Below are positions 1 to 5,260 of a DNA stretch of 7,873 nucleotides, piece by piece. The stretch spans positions 1 through 7,873 of the forward strand of contig ONQU01000065.1 in NCBI GenBank assembly GCA_900320035.1, in the 5' to 3' direction. Numbering within the stretch: the stretch's first letter is position 1; every line of letters begins with the position of its first letter. Both the position numbers and the translations under genes were made by a program. Under the pieces are notes generated by a model, which was not told the DNA's origin, did not search any database, and worked only from the letters and a program-made list of their open reading frames with translations. The DNA comes from an uncultured Rhodospirillaceae bacterium. GTDB taxonomy: Bacteria > Pseudomonadota > Alphaproteobacteria > RF32 > CAG-239.

Positions 1-1
1 A

Positions 2-337
2 GGACCGGAGCGTAATGCCGGCAAAGAGTTTTATCACATCAAAGGGCGCGAAAGTTTTGCTTTGCCGTTTCAATCGGCATTGGCTTTTTATATGCAGAAT
101 TTGCGCGATGAAGCGCATCGTTTTGCCATTGGTACGCATCGCAAAAAGCGTGCAAAATCAATTTATAAATCACAAATTGATGATATTGAAGGTATTGGCG
201 CCGGACGCAAAAGAGATTTGCTGAATTTCTTTGGCTCGGTGGAACAAATCAAAGCCGCATCTATTCAGGATTTAATGAAAGTCAACGGCATCAGTAAAAA
301 AATAGCGGAAAAAATATATAATTACTTCCATAATTAA
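2..337 (+). CDS. uvrC: UvrABC system protein C, C-terminal part (5' end outside window)
   Basis: This is the last 111 residues of UvrC, the nuclease subunit that cuts on both sides of a DNA lesion in nucleotide excision repair. The frame is open from the window edge, so the start lies upstream. The first ~50 residues (ERNAGKEFYHIKGRE, then ALPFQSALAFYMQNLRDEAH and RFAIGTHRKKRAK) match the conserved end of the RNase H-like endonuclease domain that makes the 5' incision. The final ~55 residues hold two helix-hairpin-helix repeats, IEGIGAGRKRDLLNFFGS and MKVNGISKKIAEKIYNYF, which bind DNA near the lesion. The gene stops at a TAA 59 nt before pgsA. A uvrC-pgsA order is also known from E. coli, which supports both calls. 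Short internal TTG and ATG starts in this stretch are not real starts. Confidence 0.95.
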   Translation, partial: GPERNAGKEFYHIKGRESFALPFQSALAFYMQNLRDEAHRFAIGTHRKKRAKSIYKSQIDDIEGIGAGRKRDLLNFFGSVEQIKAASIQDLMKVNGISKKIAEKIYNYFHN

Positions 338-348
338 AAAAATGTGCC

Positions 349-354
349 TATACT
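349..354 (+). promoter_or_regulatory. Possible -10 element upstream of pgsA
   Basis: TATACT matches the sigma70 -10 consensus at five of six positions and lies 42 nt before the pgsA start, in the 59-nt uvrC-pgsA gap. No good -35 box is present at 16-18 nt upstream: the bases there overlap the uvrC stop region and match poorly. It could be a weak internal promoter, or chance in AT-rich DNA. Confidence 0.25.
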
Positions 355-384
355 AACAAACAGAGTAACGTTATTTTTATTTTT

Positions 385-389
385 GGAGA
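385..389 (+). promoter_or_regulatory. Ribosome binding site of pgsA
   Basis: GGAGA lies 7 nt before a GTG codon at 397. It decides the start, because no in-frame ATG is available at the N-terminus and the encoded YNLPNLLTISRI is the expected PgsA beginning. Confidence 0.8.
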
Positions 390-396
390 CAGTGTC

Positions 397-1155
397 GTGT
401 ATAATTTACCGAATCTTTTGACGATTTCACGGATTGCCGTGATTCCTTTGATTTTTATATCTATCTACGTGCCGACATTTGCTTGGGCAATGTTTGCGGC
501 AATTTTGTTTGTTATTGCTTCCATAACGGACTATTTGGACGGTTATTTAGCTCGTGCATGGAATGAAACATCGGTGTTTGGCCGTTTATTAGACCCAATT
601 GCCGATAAACTGCTGGTGGCAACCGCTTTAGTGGTTATTTTAACCAAACCGGATATGTACAACTGGTCACTAACGGTTATTCCGGCTTTTGTAATCTTAT
701 GCCGCGAAATTTTGGTTTCCGGTTTGCGTGAGTTTTTACGTGAAGTTAATGTTGGGTTGCCGGTAACAAAATTGGCTAAGTGGAAAACAACATTCCAGAT
801 GGTTGCATTGGCGATGATGCTGTTTCGTGATTTGTGGATTGGCTGGAGTATTCTGGGTGAATTTTTGCTATGGGTAGCGGCTATTCTAACCTTTATCACC
901 GGTTATCAATATTATCAACGTAGCCTAGAGTATGTACGTGCCGAAGAAGCTAAAAAGGTTGCAACCAAAACAATAACCGTGGCGGTTGAACCGGTAAAAG
1001 TTTCAGCTGTCAAGAAAACCGTATCTCCAAAAACAACCTCAAAGAAGGCTACGGCGGTTAAAAAAGCAACAGCTAAAAAAACAGCTAAAACGAAAGCTAC
1101 GGTTAAAAAAACAACCGCTAAAAAAACTTCTTCAAAAAAAACAAAAACGGCTTAA
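397..1155 (+). CDS. pgsA: CDP-diacylglycerol--glycerol-3-phosphate 3-phosphatidyltransferase with a lysine-rich C-terminal tail
   Basis: PgsA joins CDP-diacylglycerol and glycerol-3-phosphate to make phosphatidylglycerophosphate, the committed step to phosphatidylglycerol and cardiolipin, in the inner membrane. The protein has 252 residues and starts at a GTG with a good Shine-Dalgarno. The CDP-alcohol phosphotransferase motif is complete: D45, D48-G49, A52-R53, G62, D66 and D70, the aspartates that hold the metal ions. Several hydrophobic helices follow, ending near residue 172. Bacterial PgsA usually ends at about 180-190 residues. This one continues to 252, and residues 206-252 contain 18 lysines and 13 threonines with no acidic residue, like a histone H1 or AlgP tail. 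The gene lies between uvrC and a two-component pair, with only 5 nt to the next start. The enzyme call is firm; the role of the tail is unknown. Confidence 0.94.
   Translation: MYNLPNLLTISRIAVIPLIFISIYVPTFAWAMFAAILFVIASITDYLDGYLARAWNETSVFGRLLDPIADKLLVATALVVILTKPDMYNWSLTVIPAFVILCREILVSGLREFLREVNVGLPVTKLAKWKTTFQMVALAMMLFRDLWIGWSILGEFLLWVAAILTFITGYQYYQRSLEYVRAEEAKKVATKTITVAVEPVKVSAVKKTVSPKTTSKKATAVKKATAKKTAKTKATVKKTTAKKTSSKKTKTA
1012..1152 (+). repeat. Low-complexity lysine/threonine/alanine-coding tract in pgsA with repeated poly-A runs
   Basis: The tract encodes imperfect repeats of the type KKATAKKTAK and KKTTAKKTSS. On the DNA it contains A runs at 1060-1065 (6), 1075-1081 (7), 1105-1111 (7), 1120-1126 (7) and 1134-1141 (8). 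Such runs are prone to polymerase or ribosome slippage. It forms the C-terminal extension of PgsA. Confidence 0.85.
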
Positions 1156-1160
1156 AGTAA

Positions 1161-1853
1161 ATGGCAGCAGGCATGGCTGATTGTGCACACATATTGGTTA
1201 TAGACGACGACTTGCGGCTACGCAATTTATTGCAACGCTATTTGCAAGAGAACGGCTTTGCCGTGAGTGCCGCCTATGATGCCGCCAATGCGCGTTTTTT
1301 TATGGCTCAATATCAATTTGATTTATTGGTGGTTGATGTGATGATGCCCGGTGAAAGCGGTATTGAATTTTTACGTAAATTGCGTCAAGAAAGTAATGTT
1401 CCGGCGATTATTTTAACCGCAATGGGGGAAACGCAAGACCGTATTGATGGTTTAGAAGCCGGTGCCGATGACTATCTGCCCAAACCTTTTGAACCCAAAG
1501 AACTTGTTTTAAGAATCAATAATATTTTGCGGCGTGTACCGACAGAAAACAAAAATCAAATATTGCAGTTTGGCGATTATGTTTTTGATTTGACAACTAA
1601 AGAATGCCGGCAAAAAAACGGTTCTTTAGTCCATATAACACCGGTAGAACAAGGTATTTTGACGATTTTAGGGCAAAAATGCGGACAGGTTTTCAGCCGC
1701 GAAAAATTGGCAGAATTATTGGGTGCAGGTGACAATCCACGCTCAATTGATGTACAAATGACGCGTTTGCGTAAAAAAATCGAACAGGATTCAAAAAATC
1801 CGCGCTATTTACAAACCGTGCGCGGTAAAGGTTATATGTTAATATCAGAATAG
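1161..1853 (+). CDS. ompR: OmpR-family DNA-binding response regulator
   Basis: This 230-residue protein is a two-component response regulator with a receiver domain (about 9-125) and a winged-helix DNA-binding domain (about 132-228). The receiver has the acidic pocket D15-D16-D17, phospho-acceptor D59 in LLVVDVMMPG, T86 and K108 in the KPF motif. The text ILVIDDDLRLRNLLQRYL and the C-terminal RSIDVQMTRLRKKIEQD with RYLQTVRGKGYM closely follow E. coli OmpR. The gene begins 5 nt after pgsA and ends 11 nt before an EnvZ-like kinase, its likely partner. Neither ATG 1161 nor ATG 1173 (giving MADCAHILV) has a good Shine-Dalgarno, so translation probably depends on ribosomes leaving pgsA. The OmpR subfamily is likely, but its targets cannot be told from this sequence. 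Confidence 0.9.
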   Translation: MAAGMADCAHILVIDDDLRLRNLLQRYLQENGFAVSAAYDAANARFFMAQYQFDLLVVDVMMPGESGIEFLRKLRQESNVPAIILTAMGETQDRIDGLEAGADDYLPKPFEPKELVLRINNILRRVPTENKNQILQFGDYVFDLTTKECRQKNGSLVHITPVEQGILTILGQKCGQVFSREKLAELLGAGDNPRSIDVQMTRLRKKIEQDSKNPRYLQTVRGKGYMLISE

Positions 1854-1856
1854 GAG
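1852..1856 (+). promoter_or_regulatory. Ribosome binding site of the histidine kinase, overlapping the regulator stop
   Basis: AGGAG begins inside the TAG stop of the response regulator and lies 8 nt before the kinase ATG at 1865. The overlap suggests coupled translation of the two partners. Confidence 0.75.
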
Positions 1857-1864
1857 AATGTAAG

Positions 1865-3214
1865 ATGCATATTAAATTTCCGCAGAAAATGGAACGTGCT
1901 TTGACCGCTTTTAAGCATAAATTTTTGCCGCGTTCGTTGTTTTTTAGAACAATGTTGCTGATTTTTATTCCGCTGATTGTGGTGCAAGTGGTTTCTATTT
2001 ATGCTTTTTTTGAGGGTAGTTGGGGGCGTGTTGGTCATCGTTTGTCGGATAATTTAGTCTCTAATATGGCATTTGTGATGCAAATGCATGATGAAAGTTC
2101 TGATTTTGCTCACGTGCAACAAATGGCAGAGACATTATATGATATGCAAGTTCAATATTATGATAATGAAAACAAACATTCGGTTTGGCGCGAAAGCAAA
2201 AAAAAGCGTTCATTTGCAACATATTTTCTGGTGGAAGCTTTGAAAAATAAATTTCCTTTGGCTAATACGGCAATATTCGATCATAAAGGTGATTTAAATG
2301 TTTTGGTGGATACCGATCAAGGTTTATATGAATTTACAACGCCGCGTAAAAATATCTTTACCACCTCGGTTTTCGGATTTGTTATATGGATGATTGGCAC
2401 ATCATTGCTACTGTTTGTGGTGGCTGTGCTGTTTTTGCGGGTGCAAGTGCGCTCCATTGCGCAGTTAGCAACTGCAGCGGAAGATTTTGGTAAAGGTATC
2501 AATACCAAATTTAAGCCATACGGTTCAATTGAAGTGCGGCGTGCCGGTTTGGCTTTTACCAAGATGAAGGAGCGTATTGTCCGTCAAATTTCTGAGCGCA
2601 CGCAAATGTTAGCCGGTGTTTCACATGATTTGCGTACCCCATTGACGCGTATGAAATTACAATTGGCAATGTTGCCGGAAAGTAAGGAAAATCAAGAGTT
2701 TGTGCAAGATATTAACGAAATGGAAAAAATGCTTGATGGTTATTTGGCGTTTGTGAGTGGTGAAGGTGGTGAAAAAGCTACTTTTGTGGATATGAATGAA
2801 ATGGTAACCAGTATTATTAATAAATATCGCCGTAATTCTAACGCGATGATTCGCTATTCTACCAATTATGACGTTAGTGCCGTACAGGGACGTGAACAGG
2901 CATTGCGGCGTGCCGTAACCAATGTTATCGAAAATGCTTTTCATTATGGGCAAACGATTGCGGTTAAACTCAGCAGTGACGATAAACGTTTAGAATTAAC
3001 CATTGATGATGATGGTCCGGGGATTCCGGCCGATAAGCGCGACGACGTATTTAAGGCGTTTTATCGTATCGAAGGCTCGCGCAACAAAGAAACCGGCGGT
3101 GTCGGCTTAGGCTTAGCCATTGCCAAAGATGTGATTGTATCACACGGCGGTTCAATTCAGTTGGAAGATAGTGATTTAGGAGGTTTGAGAGTTCTCATCA
3201 GCCTTCCCTTATAG
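1865..3214 (+). CDS. envZ: EnvZ-like membrane sensor histidine kinase
   Basis: This 449-residue sensor kinase probably phosphorylates the OmpR-like regulator encoded just upstream. Order of parts: a short cytoplasmic N-terminus, a membrane helix at about 27-48, a periplasmic sensor of ~115 residues, a second helix at about 168-191, a HAMP linker at about 192-242, the dimerization and phosphotransfer domain, and the ATPase domain. H254 in GVSHDLRTPLTRMKLQL is the phosphorylated histidine; the same text is typical of EnvZ. ATP-binding boxes are N353 and N357 (VTNVIENAFHYG), DDDGPGIP at 381-388 and GGVGLGLAIA at 411-420. All catalytic residues are present. The HAMP linker reads VRSIAQL, with S197 where family members usually have proline. 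The periplasmic signal is unknown. The envZ name rests on the H-box and context. Confidence 0.9.
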   Translation: MHIKFPQKMERALTAFKHKFLPRSLFFRTMLLIFIPLIVVQVVSIYAFFEGSWGRVGHRLSDNLVSNMAFVMQMHDESSDFAHVQQMAETLYDMQVQYYDNENKHSVWRESKKKRSFATYFLVEALKNKFPLANTAIFDHKGDLNVLVDTDQGLYEFTTPRKNIFTTSVFGFVIWMIGTSLLLFVVAVLFLRVQVRSIAQLATAAEDFGKGINTKFKPYGSIEVRRAGLAFTKMKERIVRQISERTQMLAGVSHDLRTPLTRMKLQLAMLPESKENQEFVQDINEMEKMLDGYLAFVSGEGGEKATFVDMNEMVTSIINKYRRNSNAMIRYSTNYDVSAVQGREQALRRAVTNVIENAFHYGQTIAVKLSSDDKRLELTIDDDGPGIPADKRDDVFKAFYRIEGSRNKETGGVGLGLAIAKDVIVSHGGSIQLEDSDLGGLRVLISLPL

Positions 3215-3273
3215 AAGACTGAGTCGAATCATCAAATGGCATGGTCGCTACTCATGGTAGACTTAGACTAAAA

Positions 3274-5079
3274 TTAAGCGTTTAAGGCATCAGCCTTGAA
3301 TTGCAATTCTAGCCATTGGTTTTCCAGTTCTTCGAGTTTACTTTTATTAGTTGCCAACGTTGTGGTCAGTTCGTCGAATTTTTGCGGATCGTCGGTATAA
3401 AGATTCGGATTACCGAGTGCAATTTCTGTTGCCTTAATATTCTGTTCCAAAGCAGCAATTTCAACCGGTAGATTTTGCAACAGATATTGCTCTTTAAAAG
3501 AAAGTTTCTGTGTTTTATTTTTTTCACGCGGCTTATTTTCTACTTTGACCGGTGCTTTTTTCGGTTCGTTTTTTAGAGGTGCATTTTTGAGCTTTTCCAA
3601 CAACTCACTATAAGATCCCACGTGCTCATAAACCGTACCATCACCCTTCATATATAAAAGTGAGGTAGCTACTTTATCCATAAAATCTCGGTCATGGCTG
3701 ACGATAATAATGGTGCCTTCGTATTCATCAAGCACTTCCTGCAATAAATCCAGCGTATCCATATCCAAATCATTCGTCGGCTCATCAAGAACCAAAAAAT
3801 TAGACGGCTTAGCCAAAGCCACCGCCAACATCAGCCGATTTTTTTCACCGCCGGAAAGGGTGGAAACCAAGGCTTGTGCTTGCTCCGGCTTAAACAGAAA
3901 ATCCTTTAAATAAGCTACCACATGGCGAAAATGACCGCGCACCCAGATATGGTCGCCTTCATTACACAAAGTTTTCCATAACGTCTTTTTCGGATTCAAA
4001 GTGATGCGATTTTGGTCAAAATAGGCTTCTTCCAAATTTTTACCGATACGCACAAAACCGCTATCCGGCTCTAATTTTTTGGTCAGCAGTTTTAACAACG
4101 TTGTTTTACCCGAACCATTTGGTCCGACAATGCCGAGTTTGTTGCCTTTAATGACTTTAATGGAAAAGTCTTTAACAAGGGTGCGTTCGCCGAAACTTTT
4201 ACAAAGATGCTTGGCTTCAATTACCAATTTAGAGCGTAAATCGGTGGTCTGTGCTTCCATTTCCACAGAGCCGGCGGCTTTAATCTGTTCACGCCGTTCT
4301 TGACGTAGTTGTTGCAAACGGCGTAATCGTCCCATATTGCGTTTACGACGTGCGGTAACACCTTTATGCAACCACTCGGTTTCTTCAGCAATTTTCTTAT
4401 TTAGGGCTTTTTGCTCAATAATTTCCTGCTCTATAATTTGATCTTGCCAATTTTCAAAGTTATCAAAACCTTTGTTGTTGCGCCGTAAAATACCGCGATC
4501 GAGCCAAAAAGTGGTGTGCGATACGTGGTTCAAAAATGCACGATCGTGGCTGATAACCATAACGGCACCGCTGAATTTTTGAATGATTTCTTCAAGTTTT
4601 TCAATGGCGGCAATATCTAAATGGTTGGTTGGCTCATCCAGTAATAAAATATCCGGCTCGTTAATCAAAGCACGCGCCAAAGCAGCTTTGCGACGCTCGC
4701 CACCGGAAGAAAATTCGGGATTTTGATTAGCGTTAATTTCAAAATATTCGATCAGTTGGTCGGCACGATAGGTTTGCTGTTTTTCTTCCTTCGGCAGACC
4801 GGCTTCCACCACTTCGCGCAACGTTTGAAAACCGCAAAAATCAGGCTCTTGAGGCATATAACCGATTTTGATACCCGGTTGAATAAAAAACTCGCCGTCA
4901 TCAGCTTCAAGTTGTCCGGAGATAACCTTGAGCAAGGTTGATTTACCGCAACCGTTGCGCCCAACCAAGCAAATTTTATCACCGCGGTTGATGTACAAAT
5001 CAACTCCCGTAAATAGCGGATTGAGCCCGAAACTGAGCTGGGCATTTTTAATGGTGTATATTGGTGCTTCAACTGCCAT
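3274..5079 (-). CDS. uup: ABC-F family ATPase Uup
   Basis: This soluble protein of 601 residues has two ATP-binding cassettes and no membrane segment, as in ABC-F proteins, which act on ribosomes; Uup is also linked to DNA transactions. The first cassette has GRNGCGKST (40-48), a signature SSGGE (124-128) and LLLDEPTNHLD with D148 and E149. The second has GPNGSGKTT (319-327), LSGGE (408-412) and LVLDEPTNDLD with D432 and E433. SHDR switch motifs follow both. The basic, arginine-rich linker near 240-270 fits the ABC-F arm region. A lysine/proline-rich hinge (about 501-526) leads to a C-terminal coiled coil, which separates Uup from most other ABC-F proteins. I chose ATG 5079 over TTG 5121 because it has an AAAAGG Shine-Dalgarno and gives MAVEAPIYTIKNAQL. 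The first signature has S in place of the usual L. Confidence 0.93.
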   Translation of the reverse strand: MAVEAPIYTIKNAQLSFGLNPLFTGVDLYINRGDKICLVGRNGCGKSTLLKVISGQLEADDGEFFIQPGIKIGYMPQEPDFCGFQTLREVVEAGLPKEEKQQTYRADQLIEYFEINANQNPEFSSGGERRKAALARALINEPDILLLDEPTNHLDIAAIEKLEEIIQKFSGAVMVISHDRAFLNHVSHTTFWLDRGILRRNNKGFDNFENWQDQIIEQEIIEQKALNKKIAEETEWLHKGVTARRKRNMGRLRRLQQLRQERREQIKAAGSVEMEAQTTDLRSKLVIEAKHLCKSFGERTLVKDFSIKVIKGNKLGIVGPNGSGKTTLLKLLTKKLEPDSGFVRIGKNLEEAYFDQNRITLNPKKTLWKTLCNEGDHIWVRGHFRHVVAYLKDFLFKPEQAQALVSTLSGGEKNRLMLAVALAKPSNFLVLDEPTNDLDMDTLDLLQEVLDEYEGTIIIVSHDRDFMDKVATSLLYMKGDGTVYEHVGSYSELLEKLKNAPLKNEPKKAPVKVENKPREKNKTQKLSFKEQYLLQNLPVEIAALEQNIKATEIALGNPNLYTDDPQKFDELTTTLATNKSKLEELENQWLELQFKADALNA

Positions 5080-5087
5080 AACTTTTA

Positions 5088-5093
5088 CCTTTT
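5088..5093 (-). promoter_or_regulatory. Ribosome binding site of uup
   Basis: On the - strand AAAAGG lies 8 nt before ATG 5079. It supports this start over the in-frame TTG at 5121, which has no comparable site. Confidence 0.65.
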
Positions 5094-5099
5094 GGCGTT

Positions 5100-5128
5100 T
5101 ATTTAAACCAAAATAAGTCAAATGACAA
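5100..5128 (-). promoter_or_regulatory. Possible sigma70 promoter of uup
   Basis: On the - strand TTGTCA (5123-5128, five of six consensus bases) is followed after 17 nt by TAAATA (5100-5105, three of six). Transcription would start near 5093, giving a very short leader that begins at the Shine-Dalgarno. If real, it rules out the TTG start at 5121. The weak -10 and the AT-rich surroundings keep the call tentative. Confidence 0.35.
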
Positions 5129-5199
5129 GTTTTTTATTTAGCGTTCTTATGCAAATTTTTGCGCTTAAAATAAAATAATTAGAAAAAGTAATTTATTTG

Positions 5200-5228
5200 T
5201 TGAAATTTTGTCGAAAGCATGTTATCAT
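5200..5228 (+). promoter_or_regulatory. Sigma70-type promoter of the metalloprotease-like gene
   Basis: TTGAAA (5200-5205) and TATCAT (5223-5228) each match the consensus at five of six positions and are separated by the ideal 17 nt. Transcription would begin near 5235, about 26 nt before ATG 5261. It lies in the 181-nt divergent region shared with uup. The rest of that region shows only AT-rich DNA and a short GCAAATTTTTGC inverted repeat at 5151-5162. Confidence 0.65.
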
Positions 5229-5247
5229 AAAAATAATAAAGAGAATT

Positions 5248-5251
5248 GGAG
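5248..5251 (+). promoter_or_regulatory. Ribosome binding site deciding the start at 5261
   Basis: GGAG lies 9 nt before ATG 5261. A longer reading would start at TTG 5246, but that codon overlaps this Shine-Dalgarno, so the ATG is preferred. Confidence 0.7.
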
Positions 5252-5260
5252 CAATTTGAT

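Noticed and set aside
543..899. Long open frames opposite pgsA, and similar ones opposite the kinase, uup and the metalloprotease-like gene.
   Set aside because: They lie entirely inside well-supported genes, lack ribosome sites and read as antisense shadows.
1858..1863. A start-stop pair ATG-TAA between the kinase Shine-Dalgarno and its ATG.
   Set aside because: The ATG is only one base from GGAG, too close for initiation; it is most likely chance.
5079..5121. A longer Uup starting at TTG 5121.
   Set aside because: It has no Shine-Dalgarno, adds residues not expected in Uup, and would overlap the proposed promoter.
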